DNA from: Hydractinia symbiolongicarpus
Lineage: Eukaryota; Cnidaria; Hydrozoa; Anthoathecata; Hydractiniidae
NCBI RefSeq assembly: GCF_029227915.1
Contig: NC_079889.1
Span: forward strand, 684,001-744,000
Length of the DNA: 60,000 bases
Direction: 5' to 3'
The position numbers were made by a program, and so were the translations under genes. Of this stretch, positions 43,893 to 57,416 are shown in pieces. Under the pieces are notes generated by a model. The model did no database searches. It saw only the letters and a list, made by a program, of their open reading frames with translations, and had not been told where the DNA came from. How positions within the stretch are numbered: position 1 is the stretch's first letter; every line of letters begins with the position of its first letter.

Positions 43893-44644
43893 GCTACACC
43901 ACATTACCTTCGAGTCAGATATTCTTTTCGCCTACACAATGAACTCATGTTGCTCTGTTATACTAAACATTTCGATTTCCTCAACAAAACTATTTCCTGC
44001 CTTAAGAAGCCTTCATTTAATCCATCGAATATAACTAACTCCTACTTCAACGAACTTTTTTTGTCTCCTTTTGTTAGTATTTCTAATGTTTTACAACATT
44101 TTGTGGAAAAACCGTATCACAGTGTTTTTCTGTATAAATGTTACTATGGTAACTTTACAAGAACTTATTGTAGTAGATTGCGCGATAACACAATAGCAAC
44201 AATCCTATATTTCATACCATTATTTTTTTTTACAATGTTAAATATATAAATTTAAATACCAAAAAACGTGTTTTTTTTGCAACCCTAAACATTTTCAGCC
44301 TTTATCAACGGAAGTGGTCATTCCAATATATTCGCTATGGTCATATTTAGTCAAAAATTTGTATGTAGCTATTAAAAGCGTAAACACAGTTTCTCATCAT
44401 GTGATACCTATCTTCTAGGCCGGATATTTCTTTGATCTAAAAATTATCTTAAAAAAAAAACAAAGCAACGATTCCGTAGTTTCGGTTAACGCTATCAGCG
44501 CGCCATGTGGAAAATAGTAGTAAGTACCCTAATATGGCAATCAACGATCTTCTTAATGTTTTTCCTCCTCTGTTAGAAGTCTACCATATTTAAAAATAGC
44601 CAACTTAACGATGTGAAAATGTTTTAAATAAATCTTATGTTTTT

Positions 44645-44887
44645 TCATCGTTGCCAATTACATATGTAAACATAAATAACAAAGATGAAAGGAAATTTTT
44701 TTCGATGAATTATTTCCTGCAACTGTCGGCAATCTGTTCCTATAACTTTTCGAACTTTGATCTCATTTTTCTCCTCAGCAGGACATTTGCAGATAGAAGA
44801 TAATCCACCAGTAGAATGACAATTCGCCCCACTTTCATTGCGCGGGCACAGCGCTGCATACTTCCCACGTGGAAACACAAAAGGCAC
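44645..44887 (-). CDS. Doubtful Cys-rich reading frame (possible exon)
   Basis: The minus-strand frame encodes a Cys-spaced stretch, LCPRNESGANCHSTGG then LSSICKCPAEEKNE and GTDCRQ, reminiscent of an EGF-like or other disulfide-rich extracellular segment. A possible acceptor (CGGTCAG) lies at its 5' edge on the minus strand, but no donor or partner exon was found. The tail after CRQLQEIIHR becomes AT-rich and hydrophobic. It could be an isolated exon, a decayed copy or chance. Confidence 0.2.
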   Translation of the reverse strand: MPFVFPRGKYAALCPRNESGANCHSTGGLSSICKCPAEEKNEIKVRKVIGTDCRQLQEIIHRKKFPFIFVIYVYICNWQR

Positions 44888-44939
44888 TCTGACCGTAGCC
44901 AGTAAAGGATCAACTCATGTGGAAGATACAAAATAAAAT

Positions 44940-47900
44940 ATTGAATCGAATATAGGTCGTAAGGTTTTGGATGGCTAAATATTCCTCAAAGTAAAATTAT
45001 AATACCTACAATAGTAGAAAAACCTCTATAGTATTACGGTAATTATCGTGTTTTTTCATGTCTACCCCTAAAAAACATTATGTTTGCAACGCAACATGAA
45101 AAGGGGCCATCGTGTTTATTTATCGGATTTGACTGTAGAAACTTAATATAATCATGTCAATATAGGAAGGAGGACAAGAGCGTTATTAAGAGGTGACATT
45201 TGAAAAGAAATGACGGATAAATTATGTCACCTTGTCTATTTTATTTATTTAGTGCATATTGCGTTCTGATCTTAAAGTTTGAAAGAATGCGGAAAAGAGT
45301 TTTATACGATCGCATAATCAACATAATAATAGCGAATTGAGAAAAATAAATATCGCTAAATAAGTGATCGGAAGTTTCGTGTTTTTCAACCTTTCAAAGT
45401 TTGAATAAAATAAATAAAGTATGCAGTTTGTCATCTATTTGTCAACGTCATATGCCGTAAGTCATGTCAAGATTACCCAACATTTGTCCCGTGACGTCAT
45501 TACATCATACGGCTTACATTATATGACGGCTGTGATTCACGGTTATAGTAATACTCCTTTTCGACGCCAGTAAAGCAGATAAAATCTCTCTCTATCAATC
45601 TTGAAAGGTTAAGTTAAACGAATTCAAATTTCAATAAAAAAGATGCGATAACAGTAAGTTTACTTGATCTACGAGTATCAAGTTTCTGACAAAAAATAAA
45701 TTGAATATGTTGTGGTTATGGCATAGCTCATACGAAAGCTAATACAGTAATTAAGCATGGAAAGGTAGCCATTGCATCTACTGGTTGTACCCTACTATAT
45801 ATTGATCTATAAGTTGAACTTTGAGTTCTCTCTGAATGAATTTTGTGACGTTAGAATGGAGGAAATTAGATAATCCTTATTAATTAAGCCAACCTTTGTG
45901 GTTATTAAAAATTTAATTAAAAATTAAATACATCAATAAAACGATATCTATAAGCACCAGTGTTACAGAGTTTCACAAAAACAAGTTATTCGTCTTGCAT
46001 CAAGCAAAGAATAATTCATAATAAATGTATCATTTACTTACACATAAAAGTATACTAGACTAGCTTTCAAATAATAGTTGGCCGTTAATAAAGTAGAAAT
46101 GTGACATAAGAGGAGGATTAAAGGTAGATCACTGCTGTCAATACTATTAGAGCATGAAAAAGAACCTCCATGTTACATCCTGTTTCTTACACATTTAAAA
46201 ATCGAGAATATTTTCAGGTCAAATAATCTAAATAGTCTATTGGTAGATTTTATGTAGATCTGATATGCGTTAAGTATGAAGGCTATAACTTCTTTATAAA
46301 TGCCAATGCGTCATATCTTCTTAGAATATGTCGTACTGTTAATAAATTTTTAATTTTGTGTGTGTGGACGTGATCCGTGGTGTGAACTATGCTGTTTTGT
46401 TGTTCATTTCAACAAAATGATTACAGCAATAAAAGCACTGCAACGTGACAACGCTGATACAGGCCGTTGTCATAATGAATTTATAAAACCAGAATGTAAT
46501 AGGTATTACCTGCAGTTCCTTGTTGTATACAAGGTTTGACCTTGTAAATTACGTTTTGAAACAATAACAAATTCTTAAGATTTTCCTATTATAAAAATAC
46601 CTTACATGGCATTGATAACAAAGCTACCTGAAAAACAACAACCCTTCATTAAGATATCTTTTTTCTTACTCTCTACAAAGACGTCATTGGCAATCACACA
46701 CACCTTAGCAATGCTCCAGCATATCAATACCAACACGTTTCCTAGAGGAGGAAGTAGAAACCGTCCATGGAGTATTATACACAAGGCACTTGCGCGATTA
46801 CCTCAGATTAACATCAGTTTCGGAATTAAGGGTGACAAAAAGGAAATATTGTTGATTTCTATTATTCTGAGAACATTGTATAGTAATGTATTATGATACT
46901 TTTTGTTAATGCAGTAAAAAAAGTTTTCCTACTAACTAAAACCGGCAATCTTTTTCTTTGAAAGGTTTAGTTCTTACAAAGCAATTTATGGACAAAATAA
47001 GGATTTTTTTTGGTCAATGTTGCTGTTTTGTTATCATTTGAGGCCTTCGACTGACTGCGGACCAACTTATACGACATGCACACATGTTTAAGATATACAT
47101 ATATAGAAAACCAAAAGTAACTTATTAAAAAGAAATTCCCAACAATGTTTTAAAACATTCCCTTACTATTATTACCTAAATTATTAAAAAGTCTTTCCTT
47201 TTTTTCTGGAAAATAAAAAACCCTAAAACATAATTTGGTAGTTACACTACTGAATTGTTTTTTGTTTTCTTTTTTGAATCTCTATCGGTAAATTAAAGTA
47301 CATTCAATGTTTTCTTACAGCAAATCAATGTTGGTACTGTCAACAATAATTCGTTATTTCAATATTGGTGGATGGATACGTGCTCAATGTAAACAGATAA
47401 TACGTGTTATTCCCGATTCCTTATATGATACACTGTTTCTTTCAAAGCACCGGTTTTTGATGATTTTTGAATACCAGAGTATTAGAAAACCAAAAAACCC
47501 AAAAAAACCAGAAAATCAAAACTCAAATAGACAAGTTTTGTTGGGTAAATCTCTATTAAGAAGCATCCCTCATTTATGCGTCTTGTTGCTCTAAGAGGTA
47601 AAATCCCTTATCCACTGATGAACGTTTTTTAGATAGACTAACGCTTCTTGTTCAGTAAGAAATCTAGTGAGGGTATAGGGCATAACAGAAGCGTAATAAA
47701 TCAATAGAGATGAGAAAGAGTGCAAAGAAATATTATTAAAATAAATAATTTCTGAAAAAATTTATAAGCACCTTCCCTTTTGAAGTTTTGCTTGCCTGTC
47801 ATAACCAGCGACTCTCTGGTGAACAACTTTTTCAGCGCTTGGGTTTAATTGAAAAACACATTTAAAAATTTTGGTTGTGGCCTAAGGCCAAAAAATTTTT

Positions 47901-48300
47901 CTTAAAAAAATTAAAAAATAAGTAAATAAACAAGTATGTAACAAATAAAAACAACAAAAAAATAATCCTACATATATATTTATATACATCACGCGAGTAT
48001 ACCATGTACTATTACAACTATTCTTGAAAAATTTACTTCAAGAAGAAATGACGTTGATATATGACAATATAACCTAATGCGGTGAAAACAATAGCTTCCT
48101 AGCCGGGTAGTTCCGAAGCAGTTGTGTTATTATTAAAATCATCAAAAGGCAGGCAATTAACAAATCACATGATATATTTCTAAAAAAAAAACAATCGCCC
48201 CGACGTATGAAGCATGTTTTTTATCCGTCTCTAGTTTCGGTTTAGTGCGTCATAATTACATCACCATATTTGGTCATGCTTATTGACGTCTGTGCGTGAT
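44940..48300. other. Non-genic stretch upstream of the MMP gene
   Basis: AT-rich. A CRE-like TGACGTCA occurs near 45492, next to CGTCATATGCCGTAAG and an imperfect inverse, and GACGTC strings recur near 48284. No exon is recognised. Confidence 0.4.
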
Positions 48301-48319
48301 TAGTTAACACGACTTTAAG

Positions 48320-48327
48320 TATAAATA
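48320..48327 (+). promoter_or_regulatory. TATA box of the matrix metalloproteinase gene
   Basis: TATAAATA lies about 205 bp upstream of the start codon. An initiator-like pyrimidine-rich start would fall near 48350 (TTATCACAAC), giving a 5' UTR of about 180 bp. Confidence 0.6.
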
Positions 48328-48531
48328 GGCGTGAAAATAAACTCCAATCATTATCACAACTCGAGTCCTACTTAACACACAAGTGTTTAAGATAGAATAA
48401 TACAGATACATCACTTTAGAGGAAAGAAGAGCATATTGAACACAAGTGGTCAATAAGAATTAATCAGAAATACAAACATATTCACTGATTTATAAACATC
48501 GTCAGCTTCGAATATCGAATACAGAAGCAGT

Positions 48532-51081
48532 ATGGAGATGAAAGTCGTAACACTTGGCTTGCTAGCTATGTTAGCATCTTGTTTCTCAGCTCCAACTGGT
48601 GGTGATGATGTAACAGTCGGATTTGTCGTAAGTTTTATTTTTTGTTTAAAACTCTTAGAACTATTTTTTCCGTAGGTACATCATAGTTTCGCGTATTTTT
48701 AAACCTTCAAACAGCTTTATATACATTACATTATCCAGTGAAACTGAATTTTCTCATTTTCCTTAAGACCTTTGCTAGTTATATAAAAATCAATAAAAAA
48801 ACTGCTTCAAACAAAAACTAGAGCACTAAGAAATAACACTTAAGTAAGAACATAAATAGTACCCTTTATCAATTTCTGTTGGCACATAAAACAATTACGT
48901 CATTCTTGGAGATAATTATAGCCTAGGTAAACATAATTTAAGATGGCGAGCCAAAGACGCAGGAATGGGATTAACCAAAAACAAGCATATGTTTATGAAA
49001 TGTCTTCTTTTAGGATTACCTAACCCGAAACGGATATTATCAAGCTCCGGACGGATCAATAGGAGCTCTGGACAGTGAAAAAATATTACAAAACTCCATC
49101 ATGTCTCTACAAGACTTTGCTGGAATACCAGCGACAGGAAAATTTGACGCAGAGACTAAAAAACTTGTTCAAACACCCCGCTGTGGAATGCCGGATATTT
49201 CAAAAACGTTAAAAACGAAAAGAAAAAGAAGGTTCACATTGCAAGGCTCCAGGTGGTCAAAGAATGTAAGTCTAATATATATTTTTGTCTCATGTTTTTC
49301 TATTTTTTGGTGCTTCATTATTATGATAAATTCAGTTATTTCGAAACTGTACTTACATGGGAAACACATCTCTTTTTAACAAAGAAACTTACGTAGTTTT
49401 TGTTATTTTCTGTTATTATTTTTCATTGTAGAAATTAACTTGGAAATTAGAAAACGACAACAATGATGGGCTTACACGGGCACAAGTGGAAGCAACCTTA
49501 CATAAGGCTTTTGGAAAATGGCAGGCTATCACAAATATGAAATTTACAATGCTTCATCATCAGTCTACTGAAATCCCAGATATTGTAGTAAAATTTGTGA
49601 TACGTTACCATAAGGACCCTTACCCGTTTGATGGAACTGGTGGCACCCTTGCTCACGCCTTTTATCCTCACAACAACAGGGGTAGGTTCCTTTTTTTTAG
49701 CTAAAGATAATACCTACACTATGGACTAAATCTAGCCTATATACCCTTACCTCCTGTTAGGTTTGTCCGGTGATGTCCACTTTGATGACGACGAGCAATT
49801 CACCCTTGGGAAGAATGGTCGCAATCTTTTATGGGTTGCTGTACACGAAATTGGACACAGCATTGGTCTGGAACATTCATCTGTTAAGTCTGCTGTCATG
49901 TACCCTTGGTATAAAAGCTTTGATGGAGATGATTTTGACTTAAACTATGATGACATTGTAGGAGCCCAGCATTTATACGGTAAGCCAAAGTTTGAGCTAC
50001 AAACTTTTAAAGTATACTTCTTAAAGCGACGTAAAAATCAATATTAAAAAATTGTATTTAGGATCGAAATCTGAGCCAAGACCAACTGAACCTTCTGCCA
50101 CTGCAAAGTCAACTCGCTCAACGACTACCACTACCACAAAAGAAGTACAATATGCTGGGTGCACCGGTGTTTTTAAGGCTGTGTTTTTAGACAAACAAAG
50201 TGGGAAGACATACATTATCAATAATGATAAAGTCTTCATTCTTAGCAAGTCGTTGAAATTGGAAAAAGGACCAGTTAGTTTAAATACACTCTTTCCTGGG
50301 CTGGACCGAATCGATGCTGTATACCGAAAGAACTCAAATCTGATTTTCTTCAAAGACACAAAGTAAGTTAACAGGTCATAACCGAGTTCACTTGCTACTT
50401 TTTCAGTTCTCCTGTGCTTTGTTATGATATCTTGGTGATTAAAAATTGAACCTGTTTCTCTTATAGATACTACATTTACGAAAGTGTCTCCAATCCAAGA
50501 AGAATCGAAAGCGGTTCCATCTATGATAAATTTAGTGGTTTACCAAGAACCGTAAAAAAAATTGATGCAGCTTTCATTTGGTCAGGCAATGGACGAACCT
50601 ACTTTTTCTCTGGTAAAGATTACTACCGTTTTAATGAGAAAACTGGTAGAATGGATTTGAACTACCCTAAAGCTATTACAGGTGCATGGAAGAATGTCCC
50701 CTCACATGTTGATTCTGTGTTTGAATGGAGTAATGGTGTTACATATTTTTTTAAAGGTAAACTTTTTATTTATGAACCTTTGTGGCATTGTGGTAAGGTT
50801 CTAAAATAACCTTAAGGTATGCATGTTGTCTTCCGATGATCAATATTAATTCTCTTTAAATAGTTATTTCTGTTGTTTTCTTTTTAGGATCAAATTATTA
50901 TCGTTTGAATAATCAATATGTCAAAGTGGAAACCAATTACCCAAGATCAATTGCTGCGGTTTGGACTAAATGCGGTGCGCCTTTGGTGGGTGAAGCAAGC
51001 AGTGGGAACTTAATCACGTCAAACATTTCATTGTTCATTTTTACTCTAATTCCTATTTTGCTTGCAAAATTAATGCATTAA
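48532..51081 (+). CDS. Matrix metalloproteinase with furin site, hemopexin domain and GPI-like tail, seven exons, 533 aa
   Basis: A zinc endopeptidase (family M10A) that degrades extracellular matrix. Exons: 48532-48627, 49014-49265, 49432-49681, 49761-49979, 50062-50362, 50467-50756, 50888-51081. All are GT-AG, phases close, and the sum is 1602 nt. Domains: signal peptide about 1-20; prodomain with peptidoglycan-binding-like segment; cysteine switch PRCGMPD (C89); furin motif KRKRR (101-105); catalytic domain with HEIGHSIGLEH (H228, E229, H232, H238) and Met-turn SAVMYPW (M246); Thr-rich linker about 274-300; and a hemopexin propeller bounded by C306 and C498, which should form the closing disulfide. 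After C498 come small residues (SSGN, 507-510) and a hydrophobic run to the end (516-533) with no long basic tail, as in GPI-anchored MMPs. No fibronectin inserts are seen. A second ATG two codons on (48538) could be the start without changing the signal peptide. GPI anchoring is inferred. Confidence 0.96.
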
Positions 51082-51397
51082 GTGTATTAGAAATCCACTG
51101 ATCGAATTATTAAAATTATACTTTTTAATATTCATTAACGACTAATTTCATTTTAAAAAATCTATTTCCTTCGACATATTTCGTAGAAAAGCAATTTATA
51201 TACACTGTTACCAATTAAACTGATGTCTCTTGATAATTAATTTTAATTTTTTAAGGATTGATATTATTGTAAAATTAATTTAGGATATTGAATTAACTTA
51301 ATTTATTGAAAATTTTACATTTTGTAAATAGTGTTATTGTGTTTTATTTATTTTATAAGCGCGTCCTATGTATTTTTTATGAAAATATATTTTCATA

Positions 51398-51403
51398 ATT
51401 AAA
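51398..51403 (+). promoter_or_regulatory. Candidate polyadenylation signal of the MMP gene
   Basis: ATTAAA occurs about 320 bp past the MMP stop codon, followed within 20 bases by a GT-rich segment (GATGTCCTTGTC). The 3' UTR is very AT-rich. Confidence 0.4.
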
Positions 51404-51409
51404 GAAGAT

Positions 51410-52360
51410 GTCCTTGTCATTTTCTGTCGAATTACCTAGCGTTTCATCATTTAAAACCTAACGCGCATTGTTAGCCAAACAAAATTTATTCTTTTGTTTC
51501 AAGGAATTTGATAAAAACAGGGGAAATTTTTTTAATTCATAACTGTATTAGAATACAGCGACACAATTATTTGTCGAGCGTTTTTTGTTCTCACTACTAC
51601 CAAATAGAGTGAACGAGATGAGTGTGAAATAACACATTCTTTGCATAGCATTTTTAAAATCCAGCGAGGAGACGTTGTCTTAACTAACTCTAACATTATT
51701 AATAAGCAATCTACAAATACTACATAATAAAAATCATTTTCTCTATTTTATGAACTGTCAACAGCAGAATTGATGGAGGTAAAACAAAATATCTACTTTG
51801 TTTGGCGCAAACTTAACTTCTGCTAGTTTTTACGGTGTACGATATAATTAAAAAAAAATGTGCAAATATTAGGAGCGAAAAGACACAAAAGAGGAGCTTT
51901 TCTTAAAATCACCACTGACTTCTATACTAAGCCGTCTTTTCTCATTCTCCTAGAACTATTAGCATTACATGAAGTGCGAAATATAACTTTAAGTCGGTTG
52001 CGTGAAATTCATATACTCGAGTATTAGCGCGTATAAATAAATAAGGTTAATTTGTGGAGAATATGAGACGCAACAGCTATTGTATTGACATATGGATAAA
52101 AACCTTTGCCCTTTTAATTTCAAGATTATACCAATCAGTGTGATGATTTCGAGAAAAGTTCTTTTTTCGCGTTTTTTTATGACCTAAATTTTTGACGCTT
52201 TTTTAGATTTTAGTATAATCTGCAACAATCAGCAGAATTTAGAATAATCTGTTTCCACTACCTGAAAGTGTTTAGCACATCAATAAACATACATGTGTAA
52301 TTAACCGAGCAGATACAAATATAAGGGTCTAATTAATACACCTCTTCACGGTTTAACCTG
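51410..52360. other. Non-genic stretch, nothing recognised
   Basis: AT-rich; no coding frame or repeat boundary supported. Confidence 0.5.
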
Positions 52361-52361
52361 T

Positions 52362-52640
52362 TCACTCATTTTTGTAAATCATCAATAACACAAGCTTTAA
52401 AATTTTTGATAAATTACTTTCTCTCTCATTCAAAATTGCCTCTGGATGGGAAATTATGAAGTCACAATGACCATCCGATAAAAAAGATGACAAGACATCT
52501 TTTTTTTTATTGGTTAAGACAAAGATCCTTAAACAACATCTTTCCAGCATTCTCCTCCAAAGTGAAATCACGTAAAATGTAGCAAGTCATTCCTTCTTCT
52601 TCGAGAAAATTCACTTGATTTTTAATAACTGCATTTGAAC
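52362..52640 (-). pseudogene. RecQ-helicase-like relic
   Basis: On the minus strand one frame reads NAVIKNQVNFLEEEGMTCYI (about 52640-52575), resembling the RecQ motif Ia region (PL..LM.DQV..L...GI). After a frame change another reads FLSDGHCDFIISHPEAIL (about 52490-52420), resembling the D(I/F)I..HPEAL motif Ib region. Order and spacing fit a SF2 RecQ-type helicase domain, but stops and a frameshift intervene and motifs I and II are not intact, so it is dead. Similar single-exon helicase-like copies are, to my knowledge, common in some invertebrate genomes. Confidence 0.5.
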
Positions 52641-52769
52641 AAGTGACTACAATGACAATAACCTCTTTACAGTTGCTCGCTCATTTTCTGTATTAAAAAG
52701 AGGAAGCAAATAGAGTGAATTTAATAAAGCTTTGACCATGGATATTTTTTATTTTCTGAAGAAATAATT

Positions 52770-55700
52770 AGTCTCCCGGTTTGGAAATTTAGTATGTTGT
52801 TGGCAGTAACCTAACGTAAAACATATGTGAAAAAATTGTAACTTTTCTTTTCAAAATTTTTCACAAAAAGGTTATTTCACTTTTCTCCATGGTCAGAGCC
52901 TTCTTAATTCATAACAGATTACTTCCTTTTTTTAATTCTTAATAAGTAACAAAAAAAAAGATTTATTCAAACAATGGTCAACTGAAACTGTGAACTCGTG
53001 TATTACTTGTTTACAAAATCACTCCATACGCTAAGTGTGTTGGAGCTGTACGAAGTTTGTTTATCTACGTTATCCGCAATAAATAGAAATGTTAATGACA
53101 GGGCGCAATAATCAAAATAAAATAAATATAAAATCATTTTTAATTTCTGCTTTTTGTGCCAGGTGTTGGATGAAATGGGATATAAAATCAGCAGAAGCGA
53201 ATGTGTGAAGTTTAAAAGATATGCGGATATCGATGGTGGGTAGTCCGCGGTAATATACGGAAAATCCACAAAAATTGTCCTGCGTTTGTTATAGCATACT
53301 TTATAGTTAACCTTTTGACCCGATTTAATTATTTTTTCCGCTTGACTAAGGTCGTCTAATTCCGCCCCAACTCTATTTTAATGGAAGCCTGAAAAACCTC
53401 TGTCAATTCACTACTAATAGAAACCACCCCTCCCAACACTTTCAAAGTAACAAATGTAGCATAATAACTCCCTTGAGAAATGTCGAATTGTAAAATGCTA
53501 TGTTTTTAGAAAATATAACAGGATAAAAAAATATGAGAGATGCGAGTGGACGCATAAAAATATTTTTTTCATCCGATGTATTTATTTGGAACTTTCCAGG
53601 TATGTGACTTGTTTATTTTTATTGTTTATAAACAAAGAAGCATACATATGCTTATTTTATAAGAACCTTTGTGTTTTAATCGGTAAGAGTGTTTATTATT
53701 TGTTGTTAAAATCACCACCACATTACCAATATGAAAGCTTTTAAGATAAAAAAGTTGCTTTCTTGTTCAAATGGTTGTTGCTTTGATTCGTTACTCTCAT
53801 TTTAAACCAGTTTCTGCTGAAAATGGGGGAGGGGATTGTTGGATTTCACCACCCACTCACTACTATTTGTTACAACTTTTAAAATACTGCTCCAAGAGTG
53901 CTAAGACTGAGTGACATATACCTGTCAATTACCGGTTTACGGTAATAAATCCGCCCTGAAGAGTGGTACAGCCGGAAGTAACGCTTATATTCATATCCTG
54001 TGAAGCCTTGTGTCAATTAAAGTTTCTGTTGTGTAGATATGCCACCAATGGAGGAAGTCAAAAAAAATCTCTGACATCCGCATCTTTCTTATATAACATA
54101 ATATATTTTTTATGTTGTATTTCTGCCAAATTTCATCAATACAGTTTAAGGCATTCAACAGTTAATTGAGTGAGGTGGTTAAATCCACTCCCCCAACCCC
54201 CAGAAAGTTTAATGCCAAAAATGCCCAGTGTGGAAGTAATTAATTAATTAATTAATCATGATACTATGATAATAAGTTTTTCAAATTTTTTCAAATATCT
54301 TTATATATCATAAATTTAAGATTTTATTCTTTTTAACTTTATTTTTATATCATTTTATTTTTTAGATGTCGACATGACGCTGGCTATCAAACCAAACGAC
54401 TATTTATTGTTATCTACGAAAGTTATATGTGCATTTTTTATGGAGAAGCAAGTTCTCGAGTAATTATTTAATTAAGAGTTCTACTTTCAGATTTTAACAA
54501 TAGTCCAGCGTCGGTTTAAACAAACATTTCTTTTTGCTTATCTATTATGTATGACAAGAAGTTTTTGCTTTCATTTTTGCAACTCGAGAACTTGCTTATA
54601 AAGGTATGTGGTTATGAGTACTTGTGGAATGCATAGGTTTGCGAGCGCTTCAGGTAGCGTCACCTTTGATCATGCTTTGGGATATTTCGAGTTAGGATGA
54701 TAGGACTAAGGTGTTGGGGCCTTGCTTTATGCACTAGCTGGGGAGAATAAGATAAACTATTTTCTGGGATATACAGATTTGAACGTATACGTAGGTTAGG
54801 TAGGTTTGATGAGTGGAAGGTTTTTAATAAATTTGACGTAGTGACATTCGTTTAGATTTCGGTGTAAAGTTTTCGCTCCGTTATAAAATGATGAAAATAA
54901 AAGCGATTAAACAAAATTAATTTCACATTTTTTCTTAAAAAGATAATCGTCTGATCAATCACTGCATTACTTTCAAACAGGAAGTAGGATTGTTTGGAGG
55001 GTATATTTCTTTTCACTTGTGTTTTCTTGGTGCCCAGTACATCTTTAATTTTGAACTCTGTCATAAGGAAAGAAAAGGAAACGAATTTAGTTAGTTGATG
55101 CATCTGCATTTATCATTCATCTTGTCATGATTGTTTCGTTTGTTTAAAAAAAAATAGGTTAAATTGATACTTAAAGTTCTATTATTTGAGTGCGAGGTCA
55201 GTATTTTTCATTTAATTTCATCGTTGTAATATTAAAGTGAGCTTGGCGTATCCAATCATCAATATTTTTGACGAAACGGTTTTTATTCTCATTCACTGGT
55301 TGCAGCGTATTTTTCTACTTTCCTTATTTGTGTCGAAATTAATTTTTGGCTCATTGTTTACAATACATTTTTAGTAAAAAACTAACAAAAAAATGTCATC
55401 AAAATTTTAGTCGGCAAAAATATTAGTCATTTGTACATAATTCCGTGACGTCTTGTCTATTCAAAATTGTGAGCAAAATTTATTAGAAATATATCGGTTT
55501 AAAAAATGTTATTAAAAAATTTTTCTTTGGCAAAAAAGTGTTATTCCAACTTTTGTGGCAAATAATTCGCAAATAGATTGTTCATTTTTCGCCTTCATAC
55601 AAAAATGTTACTACAAACTTTCAAATAATTATTTAACTAATACATAACAATACAAATTTAAAAAGTCGCGAATTTTTGTGCTGATTTTTCACTATGTGTT

Positions 55701-57200
55701 TCAGATGCGCTGAATGTGTTATTGTTCTTTAAGTCCGTGGCGGCTATTTATTCTGTGAGACATAAGTCCGTAATAAAGTTCTGTTAGTACGAAATTTGGT
55801 TAAACCAATCTTTTTTTCATATGTTACGCTTATTTAATTTCATTTTTTTTAAAAAGAAAAAGAACTTTAATATTAGATACACTTTTAACTAGTACAAATT
55901 ATTGTAAATTTCGAAAAGTTTAAGTACGTAGTTAGGGCATTAAATACTGTTTCGGATAATCGAGACTTTAGCTATAAGCTAATTTTTCACTATATATTGT
56001 CACTCATGGCGACTTAAAATTACCAAAGTCGTGATGTGAACACCAATCCATTTTATGTACGTACGAAACCATTTGCTTTATAATTTTTAAATGTTGAAAT
56101 GAAACTTCATACAAGTACATCCTGTTCATGATAGTTTGTGTTCTTCGCCGACACCACCTTCACATTATTTTCTTATTTCATACTTATGTTTTTCGGATGA
56201 CTAAAATAGCCTTCACGCTCAGCGCGTTCTCGATTTCCCCAATGAAAAAACAACGATAGAATAATCCCTTGTGGCGCAAAGAATGTCTCATTTTTGTCCT
56301 GAGATCTAGTTTTGTTTACTGAGGTTTATTTACATCAATAAATTAAGAAAAGCATTCATCTCCCTTTATTATGATTAAGTACTTATTCTTTTCTTCTCTT
56401 GTGTTCTGTTTTGTGTTTAATTGAAAATAAGTCTAACGTTATTCTCCGAACGATTTTAATGTTCCAATGTTTTTTGTCTTGGGAAAATTCAATCGAAAGT
56501 TGTGCAGTAATACTTTTATTGTTAATTGTAAAAACATACACATAATTTTTAATTATACTTTAAAAAAGTAAATTTTCTATCTAGAAAAATCGCTTTTGTT
56601 GTCTTTTTTGGTCGTATCAATACGAATGTCACAAAATTATCTCCCGATTCAATTGCTATGTTTATTTCTAACAGAAAGAGCATTTTGTTTTAAATTTACT
56701 ATCTAATGCAAAACTTACAAGTTTTGTTTTAGCTTCACGGTTTTTCCCTCCTAATTTATTATAAGGAAGGGTTTTTTAACCCAGTTGCGGAAACAATTCG
56801 TAAGCTTTGCTCATTTATTTTAATTTTAAAAAAAGATTAAATTTCAAAAGTTGTAATAAGTATCAGGTTTGACAGGAAGCAGGATGTTAAGGTAAAAAAA
56901 CTCACTCGAAATGGGTTACTTAATTTTATACCAAATAATTTTTAGCTTTTTCTGTGAAAGTCAGGATTTTTGTTTTAATAGAGGGAGCGATGCAAACGGG
57001 GCGGTAGTTTAGGAGGCTAGTGTGTAAGTATTGCGGGTCACAACTTAATTTCCTTCAGTCATTTTCACGTAATTTGAATGTTCCACGGCATGATCTTCTT
57101 TGGCGCTATATTTTTATTAAGCGAATCACAATATAAGCAGAATGTGGATAGGGCTTAAGCACTTCGCGCGTAATAATAATCCACATGTACACAAATCACG
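52770..57200. other. Non-genic stretch with minor repeats
   Basis: AT-rich. TTAATTAATTAATTAATTAA-type microsatellite near 54238-54256; GCAAGTTCTCGAGT at about 54449 with its inverse ACTCGAGAACTTGC at about 54582. No gene is recognised. Confidence 0.45.
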
Positions 57201-57206
57201 TGCCTT

Positions 57207-57416
57207 CCTTCAATGCACAGTGTAACTTAACGTGTGAAACATTTGGTGAAAAGAATACGTCTCAACTGAATGAGAGGAATGACTTTAATTTATTTACAAT
57301 GGAGCGGAAAAATCCTGTCCCGGTGTGAATAGATTTGAGTTATTCTAATCATTTAGTTAAGACGTATTCTTTTCATTAAATGTTTTGCACGTTAAGTTAC
57401 ACTGTGCATTGAAGGG
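57207..57416. mobile_element. 210-bp MITE with about 65-bp terminal inverted repeats
   Basis: The left arm CCTTCAATGCACAGTGTAAC... to GAATACGTCTCAACTGAAT is inverted at the right arm, which ends GTTACACTGTGCATTGAAGG. The arms differ at a handful of positions and enclose about 80 bp. There is no coding capacity. Confidence 0.85.

Noticed and set aside
50021-50359. 112-codon minus-strand frame
   Set aside because: It is the antisense shadow of MMP exon 5, which has clear hemopexin-domain coding on the plus strand.
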